A DNA stretch of 64,000 bases from Arcobacter cloacae (lineage in GTDB: Bacteria; Campylobacterota; Campylobacteria; Campylobacterales; Arcobacteraceae): the NCBI RefSeq assembly GCF_013201935.1, contig NZ_CP053833.1, forward strand, positions 1,488,001 through 1,552,000, read 5' to 3'. Below the pieces are notes generated by a model, which was not told where the DNA came from, did no database searches, and was given only the letters and a program-made list of their open reading frames with translations. This document shows positions 17,754-26,389 of the stretch, piece by piece (positions within the stretch are counted from its first letter, which is position 1; the number at the start of each line of letters is the position of its first letter). The position numbers and the translations under genes were made by a program.

Positions 17754-18848
17754 TTATATTTTTGATAATAAACTATCTATTTTTTTATTTGCTTCAATTA
17801 TAGTTTCTAAAGATATCTCTTCACTTAAAATTTGAGAATAAACTGTATCAACTATTTGCTTTAAAGTTATAGGTTTTGCAAGTTGATTTGCAAATAAAAG
17901 CATATTTACACCTGAATTTATAGCTAAAGTTAAAGTTTGTTTTAAATCATAATGTTTAGAAATAGCTTGCATTTGTAAATCATCACTAATTAAAACTCCA
18001 TCAAATCCAAGTTTATATCTTAATAACTTTGTATTTACTTCATAAGATAAAGTTGCAGGATAAGTTTCATCTAAATTTTTATTAAAAACGTGTGCTGTCA
18101 TAATCATATCAACTTTGTTATTTTTAATAAAATATTTATATGGCTCTAACTCTTTTTCACTCCAAGTTTTTGTAATATCTACAAATCCCAAATGAGAATC
18201 AGCTAAAGAAGAACCATGTCCTGGAAAATGTTTTAAAACAGAGATAACTTTTTGTTTTTTTAACTCTTCCACAAAAATAGAAGAGTATTTTATCACCTCT
18301 TTTGGATTTTCACCAAATGAACGTCCTCTTGTTACTATTACTTTATTATTTTTATTTATAGCCAAATCAACAACAGGTGCAAAATCCACATTAATTCCTG
18401 ATTCTTTTAAATCTTTTGCCAATAATTTATAAGTTTGTTTAGCAAAAGCTTCACCCTTTAATGCCACATCAATAGCCTTTGGAGTATTTACAAATCCCGC
18501 ATCACTTTTTAGTCTTTGAACTATTCCACCTTCTTGGTCTATTGATATAAGTAACTTTTGTTTTGAAACTGCTTGTAATTGAGAATTTAGATTTTTTAAC
18601 TGCTCTTTATCTCTTACATTTTTTATTTTATTTTTATCATTTGGGTCTTTATCAAATAAAATAACCCCACCAAGCCCTGCTTTTATATCTTTATAAATTT
18701 CATCATTGCTATTTACTTTTTCACCATGGAAGCCTAAAACTACCATTTTTGCTATCATCTTTTCTATTTCTTGTTTTGAATAACCATTATTTGCAAAAAG
18801 ATTCAAACCAAAAAATAAAACCACTAAAACTAAAACTTTTTTTTGCAT
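17754..18848 (-). CDS. Exported glycoside hydrolase family 3, NagZ-like beta-N-acetylhexosaminidase
   Basis: The 364-residue protein is a single-domain GH3 enzyme. It shows KHFPGHGSSLADSHLGFVD, the NagZ-type loop with the catalytic His/Asp pair, and ISDDLQMQAI with the conserved nucleophile-region aspartates. NagZ removes GlcNAc from peptidoglycan fragments (GlcNAc-anhydroMurNAc peptides) in recycling. Unlike cytoplasmic enterobacterial NagZ, this one opens with a clear signal peptide (MQKKVLVLVVLFFGLNLFANN), so it should act in the periplasm. It lies between a PsiE gene and an outer-membrane barrel gene on one strand. A different beta-hexosaminide substrate is possible. Confidence 0.85.
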   Translation of the reverse strand: MQKKVLVLVVLFFGLNLFANNGYSKQEIEKMIAKMVVLGFHGEKVNSNDEIYKDIKAGLGGVILFDKDPNDKNKIKNVRDKEQLKNLNSQLQAVSKQKLLISIDQEGGIVQRLKSDAGFVNTPKAIDVALKGEAFAKQTYKLLAKDLKESGINVDFAPVVDLAINKNNKVIVTRGRSFGENPKEVIKYSSIFVEELKKQKVISVLKHFPGHGSSLADSHLGFVDITKTWSEKELEPYKYFIKNNKVDMIMTAHVFNKNLDETYPATLSYEVNTKLLRYKLGFDGVLISDDLQMQAISKHYDLKQTLTLAINSGVNMLLFANQLAKPITLKQIVDTVYSQILSEEISLETIIEANKKIDSLLSKI

Positions 18849-18860
18849 AATTGCCCTTTT

Positions 18861-19280
18861 TTAATCAACTTTTTCTTCATCTTTAAAAATATATCTTTGA
18901 GAAGAGATAACAGATAAATATCTTACAATCAATAAAAATATAATAACTCCTGATAAAATCAAAAGATTATAGTTTACAGCACTTGAAAATATCGCTTCAA
19001 AGGTTGTTAATTCCTCTTTATTTACCTTTACAACATTTACTATAAACTCTCTTAAAGCCAATATTATAAAAGCATCGACCAATAAACTCATGGTTACTCT
19101 TTGCTCTCTTATATAATTTACAACTGCTCTTACTATTTCTAAAAATATAATAAAATAAAGCATATAAATAATAAAGTCCATTAGCATATCTAAAGCCAAA
19201 GCTATTAAAAATAGTATTGCAGCTATTGATAATTCTATATATAACTTATCTGAAAAAAAACTAATTATTCTTTTTCTCAT
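18861..19280 (-). CDS. PsiE-family inner-membrane protein
   Basis: A 139-residue protein with four predicted membrane helices (about 17-35, 38-56, 68-84, 105-126) and the loop pattern LEIVRAVVNYIREQR...LVDAFIILALREFIV characteristic of the phosphate-starvation-inducible PsiE family. Its molecular role is not established. It lies 15 bases after the ADP-ribosylglycohydrolase-like gene and 12 before the GH3 gene, so it belongs to the same transcription unit. Confidence 0.75.
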   Translation of the reverse strand: MRKRIISFFSDKLYIELSIAAILFLIALALDMLMDFIIYMLYFIIFLEIVRAVVNYIREQRVTMSLLVDAFIILALREFIVNVVKVNKEELTTFEAIFSSAVNYNLLILSGVIIFLLIVRYLSVISSQRYIFKDEEKVD

Positions 19281-19295
19281 AAATCTCCCCTCGTT

Positions 19296-20150
19296 TTAAA
19301 TCTTTGCATTTATTGATAACCACTCTTTTGGTAATTGATTTATATCTTTATTTGCCATAAATATTATAGTTGCAATCATTGCTCTAGCACTTGAATCACC
19401 ACCTGCTTTTGCATTGTTTATAATCATCTGTTTTAAATTATCATATTTAACTAAAAGATGAATAACTCCACTTATTCCATCATGAATATCACAAGCTACT
19501 CCAAAACCTCTCAAAGTTTCAAAGGTATCTTGATTTTTTGAATCAATTCCTTTTTGAATTAACTCTTTAAAAGAGTCATCATATTGCTCTTTTAGTTTTA
19601 AAATAGAGTCTAAAATATCATTTTTTTCTAAAGCTAGAATCAATAATTTTGCAAAAAAATCAGCACATATTAAAGCTAAACTACTATTATGAGTTGTTTG
19701 TACAAACTTTTGAACATTTATAAAAAACTCCTCTTTATTTTTTGAAACTTTTAATAAAGGAGAAATTCTTCCAACTATTGATAAATCTGTAGATGAAGCT
19801 CCACTTGGAGATACTTTATTTTCTATATTTAAAACTGTATTTCTTGAAGAACCATCTATATAACCTGTGTAATTCTTCATTTTTTCATACCAATATTTTG
19901 AATATAACTCTTCATCAAAACTATCTTTATCTTTTAAAAATTCATACAACCAAAGAGTTTGATCTCCATAATGGGTAAAATCACCCTCTTTTTTACCTTT
20001 ATGCCAAATAGCTCTAGGAGAATTTAGTTTTTCCCAATCAAAATCTTTTTCTAAAAGTGCTGATTCATCATAAATCCAATGCATTCCTAAACAATAAGAA
20101 TCCACAACCAACGAACTAAATACTAAATCTTCTATTTTTTCTTCAAACAT
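19296..20150 (-). CDS. ADP-ribosylglycohydrolase-fold protein with altered metal site
   Basis: The 284-residue helical protein matches the ADP-ribosylglycohydrolase (DraG/ARH) fold in its order of motifs: an N-terminal region with HYGDQTLWLYEFL, SPSGASSTDLSIVGRISPLL in the middle, and the late AGGDSSARAMIATI. In active DraG-type enzymes the first is usually T-D-D-T and the last G-G-D-T-D-T, supplying Asp ligands to two Mg ions. Here several of those Asp residues are replaced (GD-Q-T and GGD-S-S-A), so hydrolysis of ADP-ribose links is doubtful or uses an altered site. It follows a J-domain gene by nine bases. A binding or non-ADP-ribose hydrolase role is possible. Confidence 0.7.
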   Translation of the reverse strand: MFEEKIEDLVFSSLVVDSYCLGMHWIYDESALLEKDFDWEKLNSPRAIWHKGKKEGDFTHYGDQTLWLYEFLKDKDSFDEELYSKYWYEKMKNYTGYIDGSSRNTVLNIENKVSPSGASSTDLSIVGRISPLLKVSKNKEEFFINVQKFVQTTHNSSLALICADFFAKLLILALEKNDILDSILKLKEQYDDSFKELIQKGIDSKNQDTFETLRGFGVACDIHDGISGVIHLLVKYDNLKQMIINNAKAGGDSSARAMIATIIFMANKDINQLPKEWLSINAKI

Positions 20151-20159
20151 TTTTTTCCT

Positions 20160-20426
20160 TTATTTAACCCAATTTTTATAGTTCGTAAAAGCTGGAAATT
20201 GATGTCTAAACTCATCTTTATCAAAAGAGTAACAATAAGAATCCATATAAGCTAACAAAATTTCATAATTTTTTTTCAATTCCATAAATTTTTCATCACT
20301 ACCCTCTGGCATATCTGGATGGTATTTTTTTGACAATTTTAGATACTTTTTTTTCAAATCTTTTTTTGAAACTCTTGTTAATATTCCAAACATATCAACG
20401 GCTTTTTCAAATTCACTATAATCCAT
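20160..20426 (-). CDS. Short J-domain protein
   Basis: An 88-residue protein that is almost only a J domain, with the HPD tripeptide in LSKKYHPDMPEGSDEKF. Such proteins stimulate the ATPase of DnaK/Hsp70 and direct it to specific clients. No Gly/Phe or zinc-finger region is present, so it is not DnaJ itself. It is the first gene of the run leading into the ADP-ribosylglycohydrolase-like, PsiE, GH3 and barrel genes. Confidence 0.85.
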   Translation of the reverse strand: MDYSEFEKAVDMFGILTRVSKKDLKKKYLKLSKKYHPDMPEGSDEKFMELKKNYEILLAYMDSYCYSFDKDEFRHQFPAFTNYKNWVK

Positions 20427-20563
20427 ATAAATCCTTTAAAAATCTTTAGTATTGTACACAAAAAGTTTTAAATAACATTTATTTGTTATAAATCTTTAAT
20501 CTCAATAATGTTAATGTACATAAATTAATAATATTTAATATAGCCTAATACAAAGAAGCCAAA

Positions 20564-21865
20564 ATGGATTCAACTACAAATATAACTAAAACTAATCTAA
20601 AAAGAAGTATTACAACAAGGTATATAATAGCTCTATCTTTAATCGCTATTTTATCAACTATTGCTTTTTACTCTTTACACAAAGTTTTAGAAGAATCAGA
20701 ACAAACTGCATATCTTGTAAATATCTCTGGAAAACAAAGAATGTTAAGTCAACATTTAGCTCTTGATGCATACAGACTTTATGAAGCAAAATTTAAAGAA
20801 AACAGTAGTCTAAAAATATCTTTATATGAGGGTTTTATAGATAAATACTCAAAAGAGATGTTAGAAGCAAATAATATTTTATCTTCAGGGAAAAAATTTG
20901 ATAAACAAATTTATAAATTATCTCCAACAATAAAAGAGCTATATTTTGGAAGTACGAATCTTGCAAAAAGAGTTATATCTTATAATGAACTTATTTTAAA
21001 TCTAAAAAGTTTAGAAGATAAAGATGAATATTACCCTATTTTAAAAGAGTTATCTGTTTTATCTGAAACCTTACTAAGTGATTTAAATATTGTTGTTTTA
21101 CAATACCAAAAAGAGGGAGAAGAAAGAATACAACTTATAAAAGGAATAGAGAGTTTTATTTGGGGATTAACTCTATTTGTTTTGGTTTTAGAAGTTTTAT
21201 TTATTTTTCAGCCAATGGTAAGAAATATAATTGAATTAACAAACTCAAAAAACAAACTATTAAAAACTTTACAATCAGAAGTTGAACAAAGAACTATTCA
21301 TCTTGAAAATGCAAATAAAAAATTAAGTGATATGGCATATCATGACCCACTAACAGGTTTAAAAAATAGATTTAGTTTAGAGCATGATATGGAAGATTTA
21401 TTAAAACAATATTTTGAACATCATGCTTCTTATGCTGTTTTACTTTTTGATATTGATTTTTTCAAAAAAGTAAATGACACTTATGGACATGATTTTGGTG
21501 ATTTTGTTTTAGAAGAGATAGCAAAAATCTTTACAAGCTCTTTTAGAATTGGAGATAAAATATATAGAACAGGTGGTGAAGAGTTTATTGTTTTACTAAA
21601 TAGAATCTCTTATGAAGATACTATTAAAATAGCTCAAAAAACTTTGGAACTTGTAGAAAAACATCCTTTTACAAAAGGTGAAATAACTATATATAAAACT
21701 GTTAGTTGTGGAATTTTTCACTCTGATATTTGCGAAACTTCAAAATATAAAGAGATTTTAAAATATGCAGATGTTGCTTTGTATGAAGCAAAAAATACAG
21801 GAAGAAATAAAATACAACTCTATAAAAAAGATTATAAAGAGTTACACCCTATTTCTTGTTCATAA
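20564..21865 (+). CDS. Membrane diguanylate cyclase with PilJ-type sensor
   Basis: A 433-residue protein: TM1 (about 20-40), a periplasmic helical domain with SGKQRMLSQHLALDAYRLYE as in the PilJ/type IV pili MCP N-terminal domain, TM2 (about 195-217), a coiled coil, and a GGDEF domain (about 265-425) with the active variant TGGEEF and the preceding HDPLTGLKNR. It should make c-di-GMP in response to an extracytoplasmic cue. PilJ-like N-domains sense nitrate/nitrite in some NarX-like relatives (the P-box region), but that is not shown here. Monocistronic; ends at the hairpin 21865-21889. Confidence 0.9.
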   Translation: MDSTTNITKTNLKRSITTRYIIALSLIAILSTIAFYSLHKVLEESEQTAYLVNISGKQRMLSQHLALDAYRLYEAKFKENSSLKISLYEGFIDKYSKEMLEANNILSSGKKFDKQIYKLSPTIKELYFGSTNLAKRVISYNELILNLKSLEDKDEYYPILKELSVLSETLLSDLNIVVLQYQKEGEERIQLIKGIESFIWGLTLFVLVLEVLFIFQPMVRNIIELTNSKNKLLKTLQSEVEQRTIHLENANKKLSDMAYHDPLTGLKNRFSLEHDMEDLLKQYFEHHASYAVLLFDIDFFKKVNDTYGHDFGDFVLEEIAKIFTSSFRIGDKIYRTGGEEFIVLLNRISYEDTIKIAQKTLELVEKHPFTKGEITIYKTVSCGIFHSDICETSKYKEILKYADVALYEAKNTGRNKIQLYKKDYKELHPISCS

Positions 21866-21889
21866 TAAAAGGGAAAAATTCCCTTTTAT
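21865..21889. terminator. Bidirectional hairpin between diguanylate cyclase and lactate permease genes
   Basis: ATAAAAGGGAA / TTCCCTTTTAT, perfect 11-base arms with a three-base loop, overlapping both stop codons. The flanking A and T runs suit termination on either strand. Confidence 0.8.
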
Positions 21890-23577
21890 TTCATGAGTGG
21901 ATCTATCAAACCTAAACCATAGATTCCAACAACTCCAATGATTCCAACTATAATACAATAATAAATTGTAGGAATAATCGTTTTTCTTAAAGTCTCTCCC
22001 TCTTGGTCAAGTAAACCAACAGTAGCACTAGCTGCAACAACATTATGAATAGCTATCATATTTCCAGCTGCTGCTCCAACTGCTTGAAGTGCAACCATAA
22101 ATGCAGTTGAAATACCTAACGCATCAGCCACACCAAATTGGAATTGAACTAACATCATATTAGAAACAGTATTACTTCCAGCAATAAATGCACCTAAAGC
22201 TCCAATCATTGGGGCAAAAAATGGATATACATCTCCAACACTATGTGCAACAAAATTTGCCATAGCAATAGGCATAGAATCAAATCCAGATTCATTTACT
22301 CCTGAGTTTATTAAAACCCTAACAAGTGGAATAGTAAATACAAGTACAAATCCCGCTCCAAGCATAACTTTTGAAGATTCACTAACAGCTTCTTTTAACT
22401 CTTTAAACTCCATTTTGTGAATAAAGTAAGTTATTAAAACAACAACTACTAAAATTCCACCTGGTAAATATAAAGGACTCATAGAGAAATTTAATCCCTC
22501 ACCTAAAATATTTTTATATGAAAAACTTAAAGATGAAACAAAAGCCTTAACTTCAGGGCTAACTCTTGTAATTACTAAAATAACAGCAACCAAGATATAT
22601 GGAAGCCAAGCTTTGCTTAAAGACATAGGAATTTTAGATGTCATTGCATCAAATTTCATCTCAAATTTAGAAACCCAAATAACTGGCCATTTTTCTCTTG
22701 GAGCAAAATCCCAAATCTTTTTTGGAACTAAAAAACCTTTTTTAGCAGCAAAAATAACTATAGGAAGTCCAACTAATGCACCAATTAAAGACGGGAATTC
22801 AGCACCTAAAAAAACTCCTGTTAAAGCATACGGAATAGTAAATGCAAGACCTGCAAAAATTGCAAAAGGTAAAATTGATAAACCTTCTGTCCAAGATCTG
22901 TTTTCTCCAAAAAATCTAGTAAGCATTACAATCATAAATAGTGGAATCATAGTTCCAGCAATTGCATGAGTAATAGCAACTTGCGAAGTAATAATTTGTA
23001 AATAAACATCCCAAGATGAACCTGCTGCTTCTAATTGAGCACTAATTGTTTGAGTATCTAAACCTTTATTTACTCCAATTAAAATAGGTGTTCCAACTGC
23101 TCCAAAAGATACAGGTGTACTTTGAATCATCATACCAGCCATAACAGCAGCCATAGCTGGAAAACCAATAGCTACAAGTAATGGTGCAGCAATAGCAGCA
23201 GGTGTACCAAATCCAGAAGCACCCTCAATAAACGAACCAAATAACCAAGCGATGATAATTACTTGAATTCTTCTATCAGGACTTATATTATTAAATCCTT
23301 CTCTAATTACAACAATTGCACCTGAATGTTTTAATGTATTTAAAAGCAAAATTGCTCCAAAAATAATCCATAAAACAGAGATTGTAATCAAAATCCCTTC
23401 AATTGTAGATGCAAGAACTCTTGAAAAAGATACTTCCCAAACTATAAAAGCTATAGCAGTTGTTGCTATATAAACCAAAGGCATTGCTTTTTTAGCTGAT
23501 ACTCTAAGCCCTACAAGTAAAATACCTGCAAAGATTATTGGTAAAGCTGCAAAAAAAGCTTGTAAACCTAAACCCAT
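21886..23577 (-). CDS. lctP: L-lactate permease (LctP family)
   Basis: A 563-residue polytopic inner-membrane carrier of the LctP/LldP family, with about 12-14 helices and the conserved stretches [17 protein letters not shown] and [14 protein letters not shown]. It imports L-lactate (and often glycolate) with protons. I choose ATG 23577 because a strong Shine-Dalgarno (TAAGGAGGAG) sits just before it. A longer frame to 23619 adds 14 residues without support. No lactate dehydrogenase gene (lldEFG or dld) lies next to it in the window. Confidence 0.92.
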   Translation of the reverse strand: MGLGLQAFFAALPIIFAGILLVGLRVSAKKAMPLVYIATTAIAFIVWEVSFSRVLASTIEGILITISVLWIIFGAILLLNTLKHSGAIVVIREGFNNISPDRRIQVIIIAWLFGSFIEGASGFGTPAAIAAPLLVAIGFPAMAAVMAGMMIQSTPVSFGAVGTPILIGVNKGLDTQTISAQLEAAGSSWDVYLQIITSQVAITHAIAGTMIPLFMIVMLTRFFGENRSWTEGLSILPFAIFAGLAFTIPYALTGVFLGAEFPSLIGALVGLPIVIFAAKKGFLVPKKIWDFAPREKWPVIWVSKFEMKFDAMTSKIPMSLSKAWLPYILVAVILVITRVSPEVKAFVSSLSFSYKNILGEGLNFSMSPLYLPGGILVVVVLITYFIHKMEFKELKEAVSESSKVMLGAGFVLVFTIPLVRVLINSGVNESGFDSMPIAMANFVAHSVGDVYPFFAPMIGALGAFIAGSNTVSNMMLVQFQFGVADALGISTAFMVALQAVGAAAGNMIAIHNVVAASATVGLLDQEGETLRKTIIPTIYYCIIVGIIGVVGIYGLGLIDPLMK

Positions 23578-23746
23578 ACTCTCCTCCTTATATAATTGTA
23601 AGAGAAGAATAGTTTTCATATATGATATTTTTATGATAAAAAATTCTAAACAATAAAATAGTTTAGATTTATATAAGAAATTGATAATTTTTGTAACAAA
23701 ATAGTCTAATCTTATAGGATTAATTTACTTATAGTAAAAAGGATTA

Positions 23747-23752
23747 TATAAT
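23747..23752 (+). promoter_or_regulatory. -10 box of the membrane J-domain gene
   Basis: A perfect TATAAT 29 bases before ATG 23781, with AAGGG between it and the start. The 203-base divergent gap to lctP shows no other clear element. Confidence 0.45.
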
Positions 23753-23780
23753 ACGCAACTATTTAAAAAGGGTATTTTTT

Positions 23781-24251
23781 ATGCATAACAACACAGTTAT
23801 TTATATTTTTAATAGATTAGTTAGACTTGCTATTTTATTTTTTATTTTATATCTAATCTTTACAAATTTTGGAACTTTTCTAATGATTTTGGGAATATTT
23901 TTTGTGATTATCGCTTTTTTAGTTTATAACTTTAAAAAAAAGATGAGAGCAAATAATTTTAGTTTTAAATTTGATAGCACAAATTTCCAAAATGCTAATA
24001 GTTTTAATTTCAATGATTTTAAAAATTTCAACCAATCAGATTTTCAAGGTTTTGCAAATGCTCCTAGATTTGATGAAGTTGCAAAAGCAAAAGAGTTTTT
24101 TGGATTTACTTCAAGCCCTTCAAAAGAAGAGATAAAAAAAAGATATAAAGAGTTAGCAAAAAAATACCATCCAGATATAAACAATGGTGATGATGAAAAG
24201 ATGAAAGAGTTAAATCACTATAGAGATATTTTGATGAAAACTGTGGAGTGA
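23781..24251 (+). CDS. Membrane-anchored J-domain protein
   Basis: A 156-residue protein with two hydrophobic segments near the N-terminus (about 12-28 and 31-50), an Asn/Phe-rich linker (55-100), and a C-terminal J domain carrying HPD (AKKYHPDINNGDDEKM). The layout resembles membrane-tethered DjlA-like co-chaperones, but without the TerB domain. It would recruit DnaK to the inner membrane face. It converges on the secretion operon and shares the terminator hairpin 24246-24266. Confidence 0.82.
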   Translation: MHNNTVIYIFNRLVRLAILFFILYLIFTNFGTFLMILGIFFVIIAFLVYNFKKKMRANNFSFKFDSTNFQNANSFNFNDFKNFNQSDFQGFANAPRFDEVAKAKEFFGFTSSPSKEEIKKRYKELAKKYHPDINNGDDEKMKELNHYRDILMKTVE

Positions 24252-24266
24252 ATTTAAAATTCACTC
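24246..24266. terminator. Hairpin between J-domain gene and secretion operon
   Basis: GAGTGAATT / AATTCACTC, nine-base perfect arms with a three-base loop, overlapping both stop codons. It is the likely end of the minus-strand 37860-24254 operon. T-tracts are modest. Confidence 0.6.
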
Positions 24267-26389
24267 TCTCTTATTAAAACAGAAGCTACTTTTTTAAATA
24301 TTTTAGAAAAAATTGAAGCTGTCTCTCCACTTGTTACCAAAACCCCTTGTTTTCTTGTTGTTAAGTTTAAATTTTCTTCTTCAAGATTTACCAAAATTTT
24401 ATAATAAGCTTGTTCTGTTTTTATTTGCTTATTTAAATCTTGTCTTGTAGCAATATCTCCACCAAAATCAGAAGATAATTCAGGAAACTCTAAATATGGT
24501 ATAGAAACCTTTGAAATAGTTGTGATTTTTGTATTTATATCTTTTACATCACCTGAACTAAAAATAAATTTTGCTTCGCTATTTTGTTTTAATAATTTAA
24601 AATCATTTTCATTACAAAAACCAACAATTTTATAATTCAAATTATCATACAAAACAAATACTGGCTCTTTTTTACTAATCCATTGATTTTGTTTAAAGCT
24701 ATTTGTAAAATAGATTTTTCCATCAAAAGAGGCTCTTACTTCAAATTTTTCTTTTACTTTTTCTAATCCCTCAAGTTCATTCTCTTTTTTTAGTAAACTC
24801 TCTTCTAAAACAAATCTTCTATTTAAGTTCTCTTTAAATCCTGCTTGTTTATTTATTTCAAGCTTTATTTGTTCTAACTCTTTTAAAACCTGCTCTATTT
24901 TATGTTCAATCATAGGAGATTTTATTTTTAAAAGTAAATCATCTTTTTTAACTAATTGTGCATTTGAAAAATAAATCTTTTCTATATAAGCATCTTCTGC
25001 AGGATAAAACTCAAAATAGTTTTGTGTTTCGATAATCGCTGGCATTTTAATACTACTATTCCAAGGTATAAAAATAAGTAATAAAAAAACAAATACAAAA
25101 GCTAAAGAACTAATATTTCTTTTATTTAAACTCACATTTTGCCTTTTAGTCCACCAAATTTTCAACTCTTTATAAACAGGAAGTAGAATAAACCAAATAA
25201 TCTCTACTAAAAATAGAATAATTCCTAAAACTTTAAAAGCAAAATAGTAAACTAATAAAGCAATTCCTAAAAATAAGAAAAATCTATAAATCCAAGTTAA
25301 TATTGCATAAATAATAAAAAAATTCTCTTTTTTCTTTGTAAGAGATTCAGGTTTTTGTTCATCCAAACCTAAAATATTTTTTCTAATAAACCATCTAGCC
25401 ATAGCAAAAGAACGAGGTTGTAAATTTTTGCTATCGGTCATATCAGACAAGGCATAATAGCCGTCAAATCGTAAAAATGGACTAATATTAATCAAAAGTG
25501 AACTAATCCAACTTGTAGTTGCAATAATAAATAAAATACTTTTAAAAATTCCCTCAGGGGCAAAAGACCATAAAAAAGTAGCAATCAAAGCAAGATATAA
25601 CTCAACTTTTATTCCAGCAACAACAATTTTTAATCTTTGATATTTTGATTTTAATTTCCATGCATTTGTGGTATCTGTATATAAAACAGGAAACAAAACT
25701 AAAAATGCAACTCCCATAGTTGGAACTTTACAGCCAAGCCTTTTTGCAGTAAAAGCATGACCTAATTCATGCAAACTTTTTACAAAAACCAATGATAAAA
25801 AATAGTAAAAAAATCCCTCTTTAGAAAAGAGATACATAAAAGTAGAGATAAAATTTTCCCAATCTCTTAATACAAAAACAATACCAATAAATCCTAAAAA
25901 TAAAACAATATTTTGCCAAAGATTAGAGTATAAAAAATCCACTTTTTTTTTGTTTTTTTCAAGCCAATAATCTGGTTTTACTAAAGGAATTCTAATAAAT
26001 AAATAGTTATGAATTAACCATTTAAAAATATTTTGTTTAGATTGTTTTTGAATATTTTTCATTCTATTTGTATATTTTAAATCTTCACAAACTATCAAGT
26101 TATTATTTATCAAAAAATCCACAAAAGTTTGAAGAGATTCCGTATCTATTTCATAATCTTTTTGTTCTAGGATTTTTATAAACTCTTCAAGTTCAATATC
26201 ACTTTGCCAGTTTGAAATCAAATCAAAAGCATCAATTCCTATATTGAAATATTTATTTTGAATAGGATCAAATAAAAGCCACCTTTTAGAACCATCTTCC
26301 GCAACAGAAGTCTCTAATAGTTTTAAATCATCTCTTATTTTTGGTAATATTACTTTTTGTTCTTGTGCAAACATTACCAACCTATCCAT
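24254..26389 (-). CDS. PqqD-like / M50 metalloprotease / HlyD fusion membrane protein
   Basis: The 711-residue protein has three parts. Residues about 15-105 resemble a PqqD/RRE-type winged helix (RWLLFDPIQNKYFNIG, then a late FLINNNLIV helix). Residues about 155-445 form a polytopic M50 (site-2-protease-like) core with zinc motif HELGH (H207, E208, H211) and the third-ligand motif NISPFLRFDG (N301, P304, D309). Residues about 450-700 are a HlyD-type barrel-sandwich/coiled-coil adaptor, placed in the periplasm. It overlaps the GAF-HlyD gene by 16 bases and closes the operon with the giant DUF4347 protein. I infer it cleaves or threads that protein. All zinc-site residues are present, so it is probably an active protease. 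Confidence 0.82.
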   Translation of the reverse strand: MDRLVMFAQEQKVILPKIRDDLKLLETSVAEDGSKRWLLFDPIQNKYFNIGIDAFDLISNWQSDIELEEFIKILEQKDYEIDTESLQTFVDFLINNNLIVCEDLKYTNRMKNIQKQSKQNIFKWLIHNYLFIRIPLVKPDYWLEKNKKKVDFLYSNLWQNIVLFLGFIGIVFVLRDWENFISTFMYLFSKEGFFYYFLSLVFVKSLHELGHAFTAKRLGCKVPTMGVAFLVLFPVLYTDTTNAWKLKSKYQRLKIVVAGIKVELYLALIATFLWSFAPEGIFKSILFIIATTSWISSLLINISPFLRFDGYYALSDMTDSKNLQPRSFAMARWFIRKNILGLDEQKPESLTKKKENFFIIYAILTWIYRFFLFLGIALLVYYFAFKVLGIILFLVEIIWFILLPVYKELKIWWTKRQNVSLNKRNISSLAFVFVFLLLIFIPWNSSIKMPAIIETQNYFEFYPAEDAYIEKIYFSNAQLVKKDDLLLKIKSPMIEHKIEQVLKELEQIKLEINKQAGFKENLNRRFVLEESLLKKENELEGLEKVKEKFEVRASFDGKIYFTNSFKQNQWISKKEPVFVLYDNLNYKIVGFCNENDFKLLKQNSEAKFIFSSGDVKDINTKITTISKVSIPYLEFPELSSDFGGDIATRQDLNKQIKTEQAYYKILVNLEEENLNLTTRKQGVLVTSGETASIFSKIFKKVASVLIRESEF

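Noticed and set aside
23578-23619. Longer N-terminus for the lactate permease
   Set aside because: A perfect Shine-Dalgarno lies before ATG 23577, and the extra residues are not typical of the family.
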